Positions 33,340 to 43,508 of a stretch of DNA of 64,000 bases are shown here, one piece after another. Location of the stretch: assembly GCF_020164955.1 (NCBI RefSeq), contig NZ_JAIUHG010000027.1, positions 1-64,000 of the forward strand, in the 5' to 3' direction. The notes beneath the pieces were generated by a model. That model did not search any database. It saw only the letters and a program-made list of their open reading frames with translations, and was not told the DNA's origin. Each line of letters begins with the position of its first letter. The first letter of the stretch is position 1. Source of the DNA: Mesorhizobium sp. CA8 (GTDB lineage Bacteria > Pseudomonadota > Alphaproteobacteria > Rhizobiales > Rhizobiaceae). Position numbers and translations under genes: made by a program.

Positions 33340-34850
33340 CAGGCGTGGCCCTCCGCGCCGGTCATCATCAGGCCGAGCCTTGCAACGGTGGCGTCAGCGC
33401 TGGGAAGCGTGCCGGCGATGCGGCCCTCATACATCACCGCGATGCGATCCGAGAGCATCAGCAATTCCTCGAGGTCCTCGCCGATGATGATGATGCCGCA
33501 ACCCTTGGCGCGCATGGCGAGGAATTTTTCGTGGATGAAGCGGGCGGCGCCGATGTCGAGGCCGCGCGTGGGCTGCGAGACGATCAGCACCTTGGGGTCG
33601 AAAGCGAGCTCGCGCGCAAGAAGCGCCTTTTGCAGATTGCCCCCGGACAGCGCACCGGCGCGCACCATCGGCCCGGGGCAGCGGATATCATAGGCCTTGA
33701 TCTGTTGCTCGGCGAAGGCGCGGATCGCGGCCGGGTTGAGCAAGCCCTTGCGGCTGAAGGCCTCGGTGCCGATGCGCGGCAGCACCATGGAGTCGGCTAA
33801 AGGCAAATTGGTGACCAGGCCGGTCGTCATCCGGTCTTCCGGGATGCGGCCGAGGCCGAGCGTCTGCAGCTCGCGCGGCGAAAATTGCGCAACCGCTTTG
33901 CCGGCTATCGTCATCGCTCCGGCCTTGGGCGGCAGCATGCCGGAAATGACATCGGCCAGCGCGCGCTGGCCGTTGCCGGAAACGCCGGCGATGCCCAGGA
34001 TCTCGCCCGCGCGGACGAAAAGCGAGACGTCGCGCAGCGGCGTGCCGGCATGAGCGGAAGTGGATATGCGGTCGAGCGTCAGCACGGAAGCGCCGGGCGT
34101 CGAAGACTGTTTGACCGGCGGCACGATTTCGTGGCCGCACATCAGCTTGGCCATTTCCGCCGATGTGGTGCTTGCCGGATGCTCGACGCGGCCGGCGACC
34201 TTGCCGTGGCGCAGGACGACGCAGCGGTGGGTGAGGGCCCTGACTTCGTTGAGCTTGTGGGAGATGAAGATGATGCCGAGCCCTTGCGCCGCCATGGAGC
34301 GCAGAGCGGCGAAAAGGCCGTCGACTTCGCTCGGCGCCAGCACCGCCGTCGGCTCGTCGAGGATCAAAAGCCTGGCGCCGCGAAACAGCGCCTTGATGAT
34401 CTCCAATCGCTGCTGCTCACCGACCGACAGCGCCGACACCGGCAAGTTCGGATCGAGGCTCAGCCCATATTGCCGGCTGATTTCGTCCAGGCGGGCAAGC
34501 CCGCGAGCACGGTCGACGCGGCCGGACTTGCCGGGAATGCCGATCAGGAGGTTCTCCAGCACCGTCAAGCGCGGCGCTAAGTGAAAATGCTGGTGCACCA
34601 TGCCGATGCCGGCGGCCAATGCATCGGCGGAGTTGTGGATGGCAACCGGCCTGCCCTCGACCAGGATCTCGCCGGCGTCCGGAGCATAGGCGCCGAACAG
34701 CACGTTCATCAGCGTCGTCTTGCCGGCGCCGTTCTCGCCCAAAAGACCGAGGATTTCGCCAGGGGCCACGCTGAGGTCGACGGCCTCGTTCGCCTTGACG
34801 GCGCCAAAGCTCTTGGTGATGCCGCGCATTTCGATAAGTGGGGCGGACAA
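33339..34850 (-). CDS. BMP/nucleoside-type ABC importer, double ATPase (YufO-like)
   Basis: Cytoplasmic ATPase of 503 residues with two nucleotide-binding domains, as in sugar and nucleoside importers of the RbsA/YufO type. Domain 1 has Walker A GENGAGKT, then VHQHFHLAPRLTVLENLL, LSVGEQQRLEI and LLILDEPTAVL. Domain 2 is degenerate at Walker A (GVSGNGQ) but keeps LSGGNLQKALLARELA and VLIVSQPTRGLD, with Ser-Gln in place of the catalytic Glu region, which is usual for this group. I chose TTG 34850 because AGGAG stands 6 bases before it; the only ATG nearby (34829) would cut the first strand. Confidence 0.9.
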   Translation of the reverse strand: MSAPLIEMRGITKSFGAVKANEAVDLSVAPGEILGLLGENGAGKTTLMNVLFGAYAPDAGEILVEGRPVAIHNSADALAAGIGMVHQHFHLAPRLTVLENLLIGIPGKSGRVDRARGLARLDEISRQYGLSLDPNLPVSALSVGEQQRLEIIKALFRGARLLILDEPTAVLAPSEVDGLFAALRSMAAQGLGIIFISHKLNEVRALTHRCVVLRHGKVAGRVEHPASTTSAEMAKLMCGHEIVPPVKQSSTPGASVLTLDRISTSAHAGTPLRDVSLFVRAGEILGIAGVSGNGQRALADVISGMLPPKAGAMTIAGKAVAQFSPRELQTLGLGRIPEDRMTTGLVTNLPLADSMVLPRIGTEAFSRKGLLNPAAIRAFAEQQIKAYDIRCPGPMVRAGALSGGNLQKALLARELAFDPKVLIVSQPTRGLDIGAARFIHEKFLAMRAKGCGIIIIGEDLEELLMLSDRIAVMYEGRIAGTLPSADATVARLGLMMTGAEGHA

Positions 34851-34867
34851 GGGTGCTCCTGCGCTGG

Positions 34868-35016
34868 TATCCCTCCCCTTAAGGGGAGGGTGCCGAGCGA
34901 AGCGAGGCGGGAGGGGTCGCCTCAACCGCCTCGACGTTGATAAAAAGGATGGAGTGCGTCGTGGGCGACCCCTCCCGACCTTGCGGGCCACCCTCCCCTC
35001 AAGGGGGAGGGGAACG
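34868..35016. repeat. CCCTCCCC mosaic repeat between binding protein and ATPase
   Basis: TCCCTCCCCTTAAGGGGAGGG hairpin at the left and CCCTCCCCTCAAGGGGGAGGGG at the right, with GGGTCGCC/GGGCGACCC inner arms, make a nested inverted repeat. It occupies nearly the whole gap between the binding-protein and ATPase genes of one operon. Confidence 0.8.
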
Positions 35017-35022
35017 CCGGCG

Positions 35023-36048
35023 TCAATCCGAAACCGGCGTGTTCTCGTCGACGTCGACGCGGAAATTGCCTTCGAGGATCTCGGCCTTCTTCTTCTCGAC
35101 CAGGTCCTTGACGTCGGCGGGCAGCGTCTTGTCGAATTTGTGGTAGGGCGCCAGATACGAGCCGCCCTTGGCCATGCGCGAGAAATCGCCATAGTCCTGC
35201 GCGGTGAAGACGCCGGCCTTGACCAGCTTGATCGCCTGTTCGACCGTCGGGTACATGTCCCACACCGGGCCAGTGATGACCGTATCCGGCCCGAGGCTGG
35301 ATTGGTCGGACATGTTGGAGATGGCAAAAATCTTCTTCTCCACGGCCGCTTCGATGACGCCGAAGCGCTCGGCATAGATGACGTCGACGCCGGCATCGAT
35401 CTGCGCCACGGCCGCTTCCTTGGCCTTGGGCGGATCGAAGAAGGAGCCGATGAAGGCGACCTTCTTCTTGACGTTGGGGTTGACCTCCTTGGCGCCGGCA
35501 AAGAAAGCGTTGACCAGCCGGTTGACTTCCGGAATGCCCATCGCCGCGACGGCGCCCACCGTGCCCGATTTCGACATTTTTCCGGCAATCATGCCGGAGA
35601 GATAGGCGGGCTCGTGGATCCAGTTGTCGAAGACGCCGAAATTGGGCTCGGCCGGACCGGCGCCGGAGCCGAACAGCCACGCCGTCTTCGGGAATTGCTT
35701 GGCCGTGCGGCGCGACTCGCGCTCGGCGGCGAAGGCGTCGCCCAGCACCAGCTGGTAGCCGCCCTGCGCATATTCGCGCATCACGCGGCTGAAGTCGGCG
35801 GTCTGCACCTTTTCCGACCATTTGTATTCGATGCCCAGCTCCTTCTCGGCCTTCTGCAGGGCGACATGGATCTGGTTGTCCCACGGCTCCTCGATCGGCG
35901 TGGCGAAAATCGCCGCCACCTTCAGCTTCTTGTCCTTGGCGAAGGCCGCGCCGGGCAGCACGGTGGCCGCGAGGCCGAGCGCGCCGAGTTCGAGCACGCT
36001 GCGCCGCGACAGGCCGGCGCGTTGCGTTTTGCTACGTTCGTTTTCCAT
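35023..36048 (-). CDS. BMP-family ABC importer substrate-binding protein
   Basis: Periplasmic binding protein of 341 residues in the BMP/PnrA family, which binds purine nucleosides in characterised members. A Tat signal is seen (SRRSVLELGALGLAATVLPG, twin Arg near 15-16). The mature domain begins KLKVAAIFATPIEEPWDNQI and includes GDAFAAERESRRTAKQFPKT and FDNWIHEPAYLSGMIAGKMS. It is the first gene of the importer operon. Purine nucleoside or a related compound is the likely ligand, without proof here. Confidence 0.93.
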   Translation of the reverse strand: MENERSKTQRAGLSRRSVLELGALGLAATVLPGAAFAKDKKLKVAAIFATPIEEPWDNQIHVALQKAEKELGIEYKWSEKVQTADFSRVMREYAQGGYQLVLGDAFAAERESRRTAKQFPKTAWLFGSGAGPAEPNFGVFDNWIHEPAYLSGMIAGKMSKSGTVGAVAAMGIPEVNRLVNAFFAGAKEVNPNVKKKVAFIGSFFDPPKAKEAAVAQIDAGVDVIYAERFGVIEAAVEKKIFAISNMSDQSSLGPDTVITGPVWDMYPTVEQAIKLVKAGVFTAQDYGDFSRMAKGGSYLAPYHKFDKTLPADVKDLVEKKKAEILEGNFRVDVDENTPVSD

Positions 36049-36172
36049 TGAAGTGCCCCTCTGTTCGACAGCCGTGTCGAGCCGGCCGTTTCAAAATGTC
36101 AGACACCCAGGACTATGGAACGGCGCCTGAGATTTGTCCACATGGTCAAATTTGGTGTGTCGCCTCCGCGTT

Positions 36173-36365
36173 CGTCATCCACGGGCGGAGCAAGGATCGT
36201 AGCGACGCAGCGCAGGCCCGAGGATCCATGCCGCGACGTCTGAGCGCGGCGACGGTGCAGAATAATCGACGGCTGTGCCATCGCTCGTTCTGCACCGTTG
36301 CATTCTTTGTCTGATGGAACGGCATGGATTCCAGGGTCTACGCTTCGCTTCGCCCTGGAATGACG
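36173..36365. repeat. CGTCAT...CCATGCCG inverted-repeat element
   Basis: The 320-base gap 36049-36368 holds no gene. Two diverged halves, 36173-36233 and 36320-36365, are inverted copies (ends CGTCATYC and GGATCCATGCCG against CGGCATGGATTCC and GGAATGACG). Between them lies a perfect 11-bp inverted repeat, ACGGTGCAGAA (36252-36262) and TTCTGCACCGT (36288-36298). Confidence 0.75.
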
Positions 36366-36368
36366 AAG

Positions 36369-38444
<2,076 letters not shown>

Positions 38445-38585
38445 GCGGAACCTCCCAAGACCGGCTGCAATCGGAACACGGGTTTACTTGGCAAGTCGGC
38501 CGATGGAAACCCGATCCGGCGCTGGCCTAATGTTTGGCTAGGCTCCGCTAGTTATCAACTCTCCCGAAGGCCGGCACGTCGCCGA

Positions 38586-39137
38586 TCACTTCGCGCTTGT
38601 CCTTGCCGCAGGTGAAGGTTTTCGCCTTCTCGTCGGCGAGCTTGCGCGCCTGTCATTGGCCTGCGCATTGCCGGTGGCTAAGACCAGGCCGATCGTGCAG
38701 CCTCGGTGTTCTTCCGGCTGCGCCACCTTGGCGACGACGAGCACCTCGGTCGATTTCTTCTCGTCCTCGGGATTGCTGACCGAGCGACGGTGGATGGCGG
38801 CGAAGGGGATGGCGACGTCGCCATTGGTCTCGATGCGCCATTCCACCTTCGGGCCGGAGCCGTTGAAGGCGGTGAAGCTCTCCCAGACCGCGGTCATGTC
38901 CTCGGACGGAAAGCCGTAATAGACAGATTCCCGCGCATCGTCGTAGCCGATCAGCACCGGGTAGCCGCGGTAGCCCAAGCAGGCGAGGCTCGCCCAGTCG
39001 CCCTCCCCTTCCGCGGCCTGCGCATAGGTCACGCAGTCCTTCTTCCAGTCGAGATCGGTATAGGCGCTGGAGATGGCGCCGGCCTGGGCCGCCTGGCAGA
39101 AGCCGGCGAGGGCAAGCGGGATCAGAAGAGCACGCAT
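38586..39137 (-). CDS. Exported protein of unknown function, C-terminus apparently frameshifted
   Basis: Signal peptide MRALLIPLALAGFCQAAQAG, then a globular part with cysteines in KDCVTYAQ, SLACLGYRGY and HRGCTIGLV. As sequenced, the frame continues after NAQAND into an Arg/Ser/Pro-rich tail (SSPTRRRKPS) and stops at 38586. If one base is added near 38652 the frame reads QARKLADEKAKTFTCGKDKR and goes on to a TAG at 38548, a far more natural end with an extra Cys. So either a real 1-base deletion or a sequencing error. Family unknown. ATG 39137 is chosen for its signal peptide and the GGAG upstream. Confidence 0.7.
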   Translation of the reverse strand: MRALLIPLALAGFCQAAQAGAISSAYTDLDWKKDCVTYAQAAEGEGDWASLACLGYRGYPVLIGYDDARESVYYGFPSEDMTAVWESFTAFNGSGPKVEWRIETNGDVAIPFAAIHRRSVSNPEDEKKSTEVLVVAKVAQPEEHRGCTIGLVLATGNAQANDRRASSPTRRRKPSPAARTSAK

Positions 39138-39182
39138 TACTGGCAACTCCATTTCGAGTTGCCGGAAGCGTAACGCGGCCTG

Positions 39183-39791
39183 TTATTTCTTCAAGCTGGC
39201 TTCGATCAAGAGATCGGCGTTGCGGGCGACCGCCGCCGCCGGTCCGCCAACGCCAAACAGCTGGCCGCTGATATAGGCGCCCTCGATGAGCAGCAGCAGG
39301 CCATCGCCCAGCGTGTCGGGATCGGCGGCACCCATCGCGGCGGCCATGGCGCGCAGGCGCCGGCGCAGTTCCATTTTGTTATTCTCGCTCACCACCCGCG
39401 CGGGATGGCCGCGCTCGGGATATTCCACCGCAGCGTTGGTCATGCCGCAGCCGCGATAATCGGGCTTTTGCGTGCGTTTGCCGACGCGGGTCAGAAAAGC
39501 GATGATCTGGGCGCGCGGGTCGCCCGGATGCGCGTCGACGGCTTCGTCGAAGCGCTCCCAGAATTCGAGGTCGTATTTGCGCAGATAAGAGGCGGCAAGC
39601 TCGTCCTTGGAGGGGAAGCTGCGGTACAGGCTCGGCTTGGTCACGCCGGCGCGCTTGACGATCTCGTCGACGCCGATCGCCCTGATGCCTTCGCGATAAA
39701 AAAGGTCGCGCGCCACGTCCAGGATCTTGTCCGCCGCTCTGGGAGCAGGGCTATCGCTCACGGACGCTTCAATTTTATTGTCGGATGGCAT
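39183..39791 (-). CDS. TetR/AcrR family transcriptional regulator
   Basis: Repressor of 202 residues. The N-terminal helix-turn-helix (residues 18-65) includes ARDLFYREGIRAIGVDEIVK and AGVTKPSLYRSFPSKDELAA, and the C-terminal ligand domain has PDYRGCGMTNAAVEYPERGH, seen in the YxaF/LmrA-like subgroup. It is divergent from the MFS gene, and the shared 78-base promoter region contains two arms of a perfect 18-bp inverted repeat, the likely operators. It probably represses both itself and the exporter. Confidence 0.93.
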   Translation of the reverse strand: MPSDNKIEASVSDSPAPRAADKILDVARDLFYREGIRAIGVDEIVKRAGVTKPSLYRSFPSKDELAASYLRKYDLEFWERFDEAVDAHPGDPRAQIIAFLTRVGKRTQKPDYRGCGMTNAAVEYPERGHPARVVSENNKMELRRRLRAMAAAMGAADPDTLGDGLLLLIEGAYISGQLFGVGGPAAAVARNADLLIEASLKK

Positions 39792-39804
39792 TCAAACAAC
39801 TCGC

Positions 39805-39870
39805 TTGACAATGTTACTGACCGGTACGTATGTATGGCCTAACTCCATTGCAACGTACCGGTCAGTAACA
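39805..39870. promoter_or_regulatory. TetR operator pair and MFS promoter
   Basis: TGTTACTGACCGGTACGT (39812-39829) and its exact reverse complement (39853-39870) flank a 23-base spacer. On the plus strand TTGACA (39805-39810) and TATGTA (39829-39834) form a promoter with an 18-base spacer, so the left arm fills the space between -35 and -10. The right arm ends on the first base of the MFS start codon. On the minus strand TTGCAA and TACGTA give a comparable promoter for the TetR gene. Confidence 0.8.
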
Positions 39871-41153
39871 TGATAATCCAGTCCCGTCCGTTTGGCCAGC
39901 GCTACGCCTTCGTTGTCGTTGCCGTCATTTTCCTGTGCCTGCTGATCGCCGCCGGGCTTCGCTCTGCGCCGTCGGTGATGATGGTGCCGCTGGAGGAAAG
40001 CTTCGGCTGGCGTCGCGACGTGACGTCCTGGGCCGCCAGCGTCGGCATCCTGCTTTACGGCTTGACCGGACCGTTCGCCGCCGCGCTGATGGAACGCATC
40101 GGGCTGCGCCGTACGCTGCTTGGCGCGCTGCTGGTGATGTCGGGATCGACCGCGCTCAGCCTGTTCATGACTGAGCCCTGGCATCTTTTCCTCACCTGGG
40201 GCGTGTTTTCCGGCGTCGGTTCGGGCGCGGTGGCGAGCGTGCTGGGCGCCACCATCGTCAATCGCTGGTTCAAGACCAATCGCGGCCTGATGATGGGCCT
40301 GATGTCGGCCTCCAGCGCCACCGGCATGCTGGTGTTCCTGCCGGTGATCGCCTCGCTGGCGCAAAGCGGCGGCTGGAAGCCTGTCGCGACCGCCGTGGCG
40401 CTGGCCACCGCCGCGCTGATCCCATTCGTCCTCCTGCTGGTGCCGGAACGCCCGGCTTCGATCGGCCAGGTTCGCTACGGCGCCGATGCGAATGACGTGC
40501 CGCCGGTGTCGCCGGCATCGCAGGGCAATTTCCTGGCGCATACGCTGAACACGCTGCGCCGCGCGGCGGGCACACGGGTCTTCTGGTATCTGTTTGCCAC
40601 CTTCTTCGTCTGCGGCTTCACCACCAATGGTCTCGTCGGCACGCATCTCATCGCCTTCTGCGGCGATATGGGCATTGGCGAGGTGCAGGCAGCCGGGCTG
40701 TTGTCGATGATGGGCATTTTCGACCTGATCGGCACCACGCTGTCCGGCTGGCTCACCGACCGTTTCGATCCGCGCAAGCTCCTCGGCGTCTATTACGCCG
40801 TGCGTGGGCTGTCGCTGATCTACCTGCCCTATTCCGGCTTCTCCGCGACCAGCCTGATCATCTTCGCCGTGCTCTACGGGCTCGACTGGATCGCCACCGT
40901 GCCGCCGACGCTGCGGCTGGCCAATGAGGCTTTCGGCGACCGCAGCGGGCCGATCGTGTTCGGCTGGATCGTCGCCGGACACCAGATCGGCGCCGCGGCC
41001 GCCGCCGCCTTCGGCGGGACGATGCGCGAGCTGCAGGGCGATTACGAGCTGGCCTTTCTGATCGCCGGCATGACGGGCATCGCGGCGGCGTGTATCTCGC
41101 TCTTGATCAACACCGACAGGCCGGCGTTCGAGCCGGAGCCGCAGGTGGCTTGA
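39870..41153 (+). CDS. MFS transporter (monocarboxylate/OFA-like)
   Basis: Major-facilitator membrane transporter of 427 residues with about 12 helices. FGWRRDVTSWAASVGILLYG, RTLLGALLVMSGSTALSLFM and a C-terminal half beginning near 225 place it near the oxalate/formate or monocarboxylate group. The start ATG at 39870 is preceded by the operator arm rather than by a ribosome site, so the mRNA leader is short and translation may start poorly or by an unusual route. Control by the divergent TetR protein is very likely. Substrate unknown. Confidence 0.92.
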   Translation: MIIQSRPFGQRYAFVVVAVIFLCLLIAAGLRSAPSVMMVPLEESFGWRRDVTSWAASVGILLYGLTGPFAAALMERIGLRRTLLGALLVMSGSTALSLFMTEPWHLFLTWGVFSGVGSGAVASVLGATIVNRWFKTNRGLMMGLMSASSATGMLVFLPVIASLAQSGGWKPVATAVALATAALIPFVLLLVPERPASIGQVRYGADANDVPPVSPASQGNFLAHTLNTLRRAAGTRVFWYLFATFFVCGFTTNGLVGTHLIAFCGDMGIGEVQAAGLLSMMGIFDLIGTTLSGWLTDRFDPRKLLGVYYAVRGLSLIYLPYSGFSATSLIIFAVLYGLDWIATVPPTLRLANEAFGDRSGPIVFGWIVAGHQIGAAAAAAFGGTMRELQGDYELAFLIAGMTGIAAACISLLINTDRPAFEPEPQVA

Positions 41154-41163
41154 GCACCGCTAA

Positions 41164-41315
41164 TCTCCCTCCTTGAGGGGAAGATGGCCGCGAAGCGGTC
41201 AGAGGGGTCGTCTCACATAGATCACCGACGATGTCTGTGTCACCGAGCGCGTTGCCGCTCCACGCCAGGCGACCCCTCTGTCGCCTTTGGCGACATCTCC
41301 CCTCGAGGGGGAGAA
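41164..41315. repeat. CTCCTTGAGGGG mosaic repeat upstream of the PhoD gene
   Basis: CTCCCTCCTTGAGGGGAAGATG at the left and CATCTCCCCTCGAGGGGGAG at the right, with AGAGGGGTCG/CGACCCCTCT inner arms, give a nested inverted repeat of the same general design as at 34868. It fills most of the gap 41154-41419. Confidence 0.75.
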
Positions 41316-41328
41316 GATATCCTGTTCA

Positions 41329-41346
41329 CTGTTATCAAAACTTCAT
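41329..41346 (+). promoter_or_regulatory. Possible PHO box
   Basis: CTGTTAT-CAAA-ACTTCAT matches the 7-4-7 direct-repeat design of PhoB boxes (CTGTCAT ... CTGTCAT), 6/7 in the first half and 4/7 in the second. It lies 73 bases before a PhoD-type phosphatase, where PhoB control would make sense. Confidence 0.35.
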
Positions 41347-41419
41347 GGTTCCGAGACACGCCTGAAACATTCAGGCGAGAGCTTGGCGGTCCCGTTCAAA
41401 GCCCCATCCGGAGACAGCC

Positions 41420-42994
41420 ATGAACAAGATCTTACTGACCCGCCGCGCTTTCGTCACCTCGGCCAGCGCCTTTGGCCTTGTCGGCGCCTCCGGTCTTGCG
41501 CTGCCTTATTATTCCCGCGCCAATCAGCGCCCGGCCTTCACGCATGGCGTCCAGTCCGGCGACGTCGACGCCACGTCGGGCATGGTGTGGACCCGCACCG
41601 ATCGCCCGGCGCGCGTGATGTATGAAGTCTCGACCACCGAAAGCTTCGCCAATGCCACAAGGCTGGCCGCGCTCGATACCTTGCCGGCCAGCGACTACAC
41701 GGCGAAGCGGCTGCTCACCGATCTCGCCTCCGACCAGGACATCTTCTACCGCATGACTGCTGCCGATCTTTCCGACATCAATGCCGTGTCCGAGCCGATC
41801 GTCGGCCGCTTCCGCACGGCGCCGTCCTCGAAGCGCGATGTGCGCTTCGCCTGGGCGGGCGACACCGCCGGCCAGGGCTGGGGCATCGACGAGACCGGCA
41901 TGAAGACCTATTCGACCATCGCCAAGCACACGCCGGATTTCTTCCTGCATTCCGGCGACACGATCTATGCCGACGGCGCCTTGAAGGATGAAGTCGACCT
42001 GCCCGGCGGCGGCAAGTGGAAGAACGTCGTCATGATCGACGGCAAGCGGAAGGTCGCCGAGACGCTGGACGAGTACCGCGACCAGTGGAAATACAACATG
42101 ATGGACAAGCATGTGCTTGCCCTCTCGGCGATCTGCCCGACCTTCTACCAGTGGGACGACCATGAGGTGCTCAACAACTGGTCGGACTCGAAGGACCTGA
42201 CCGCCGACGACCGCTACAAGGAAAAGTCGATCCATGTGCTGGCGGCCAGGGCCGCGCGCGCCTTCCATGAGATGACGACCATCCGCTACGAGCCGTCGGA
42301 GCCGAGCCGCGTCTACCGCAAGGTCTCGCATGGGCCGCTGCTCGACGTGTTCTTCCTCGACATGCGCTCCTATCGCGGCCCGAACGGCCCCGACATGGAA
42401 GAGACGCTGACGCCGAAGTCGCGCATGATCGGCGAGGAGCAGTCCAAGTGGCTGAAGCGGGAGCTGGCAAATTCCAAGGCAACGTGGAAGGTCATCGCCG
42501 CCGACATGCCGCTTGGCCTGGTCGTCTGGAACGACGCGGCGAAGAAGGCCGGTGCCGAGGCTGTCGCCAACGGCGACAATGGCGCGCCGAAAGGCCGCGA
42601 GCTCGAATTCGCCGATGTGCTTCGCTTCATCAAGAATGCCGGCATCACCAACACGGTGTGGCTCACCGCCGACGTCCACTACACCGCGGCGCATTACTAC
42701 AATCCCGACAGGGCGCAGTTCCAGGATTTCAATCCGTTCTGGGAATTCGTCTCCGGCCCGATCCACGCCGGCACCTTCGGCCCCAACGATCTCGACATGA
42801 CTTTTGGGCCGGAGCTGAAGTTCATCAAGGCGCCGACCGCCGAACAGGGCCAGAACCTGCCGCCGTCGGCCGGCCTGCAGTTCTTCGGTCTGGTGGATAT
42901 TTCAGGCGCGACGGAGCAGCTCACGGTGCGGCTGATGGATCGCGACGACAACGAGCTTTACAAGGTTACGCTCGATCCGGTGCGGTCGGCTTAG
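41420..42994 (+). CDS. PhoD-like alkaline phosphatase / phosphodiesterase
   Basis: Tat-exported phosphatase of 524 residues, hydrolysing phosphate mono- or diesters in the periplasm. The Tat signal LTRRAFVTSASAFGLVGASG is at 6-25. The metal and active-site motifs are FAWAGDTAGQG, FLHSGDTIYADG, YQWDDHEVLNNW and TADVHYTAAHYYNP, typical of the PhoD family with its Fe/Ca centre. The N-terminal PhoD_N domain (FTHGVQSGDVDATSGMVWTR) is present. The product is close to full family length. A weak PHO-box match upstream suggests phosphate-starvation control. Confidence 0.94.
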   Translation: MNKILLTRRAFVTSASAFGLVGASGLALPYYSRANQRPAFTHGVQSGDVDATSGMVWTRTDRPARVMYEVSTTESFANATRLAALDTLPASDYTAKRLLTDLASDQDIFYRMTAADLSDINAVSEPIVGRFRTAPSSKRDVRFAWAGDTAGQGWGIDETGMKTYSTIAKHTPDFFLHSGDTIYADGALKDEVDLPGGGKWKNVVMIDGKRKVAETLDEYRDQWKYNMMDKHVLALSAICPTFYQWDDHEVLNNWSDSKDLTADDRYKEKSIHVLAARAARAFHEMTTIRYEPSEPSRVYRKVSHGPLLDVFFLDMRSYRGPNGPDMEETLTPKSRMIGEEQSKWLKRELANSKATWKVIAADMPLGLVVWNDAAKKAGAEAVANGDNGAPKGRELEFADVLRFIKNAGITNTVWLTADVHYTAAHYYNPDRAQFQDFNPFWEFVSGPIHAGTFGPNDLDMTFGPELKFIKAPTAEQGQNLPPSAGLQFFGLVDISGATEQLTVRLMDRDDNELYKVTLDPVRSA

Positions 42995-42999
42995 GCTGC

Positions 43000-43129
43000 G
43001 TTGATATTCAGGTGATGCCGGCCTGCGAACAATGGTTTCCTGCGCTTCCGGTGCTCACGTACTTTAAGTACGCTCCGCTCCGGTTCTCGGAAACCACCGT
43101 TCTCGGCTCGGCCTAACCTGAATCTCAAC
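43000..43129. repeat. 130-bp palindromic element
   Basis: Ends GTTGATATTCAGGT and ACCTGAATCTCAAC begin a long imperfect inverted repeat of about 41 bases per arm reaching GGTTTCC/GGAAACC; the centre contains CGTACTTTAAGTACG. An inner part recurs at 55374-55434 and the left end at 63527, so this is a dispersed element that can fold over its whole length. It lies between the PhoD gene and a small exported-protein gene. Confidence 0.85.
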
Positions 43130-43220
43130 ACACCCTGAGCCCAGCAGCCGCTCGATCTAATGCCGCGACGTCAAAGCGCCGTGGCAGTCCAGAACTGAAC
43201 TCGGAATGCCGTGAAGGGTG

Positions 43221-43508
43221 TCAATCCGGATAGCAAGCCGTGGGAATTTTCGGCCAGACTGCGGTGTCGCAGTTGGCATCCTTCTGGCGCTGCTTGAACG
43301 CGGCGCTGACCGGGCCGGTGACGATCGGGTCGACGCCGTCGGGGGCGTCGGCGAACATCTGCTGCGCGGTCCTGGCGTCGGGCGGCGCTATCGGGTCGGC
43401 TTCCCTGAGGGCTGCCGCCGACTGCGCCGCGCCCGCCGCGACGAGCACGCCAAGCGCTGCCCACGCGAAAACCGGACGCAATCTGGACATCTGATCGGTC
43501 ATGAACAT
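43221..43508 (-). CDS. Small exported protein of unknown function
   Basis: Up to 95 residues. A hydrophobic signal segment (PVFAWAALGVLVAAGAAQSA) precedes a short mature part with ARTAQQMFADAPDGVDPIVTG and a C-terminal NCDTAVWPKIPTACYPD containing two cysteines that could form a disulfide. No family recognised. The start is uncertain between ATG 43508, 43502 and 43490, all giving the same signal region. It stands alone between a palindromic repeat and typA, divergent from the latter. Confidence 0.7.
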   Translation of the reverse strand: MFMTDQMSRLRPVFAWAALGVLVAAGAAQSAAALREADPIAPPDARTAQQMFADAPDGVDPIVTGPVSAAFKQRQKDANCDTAVWPKIPTACYPD

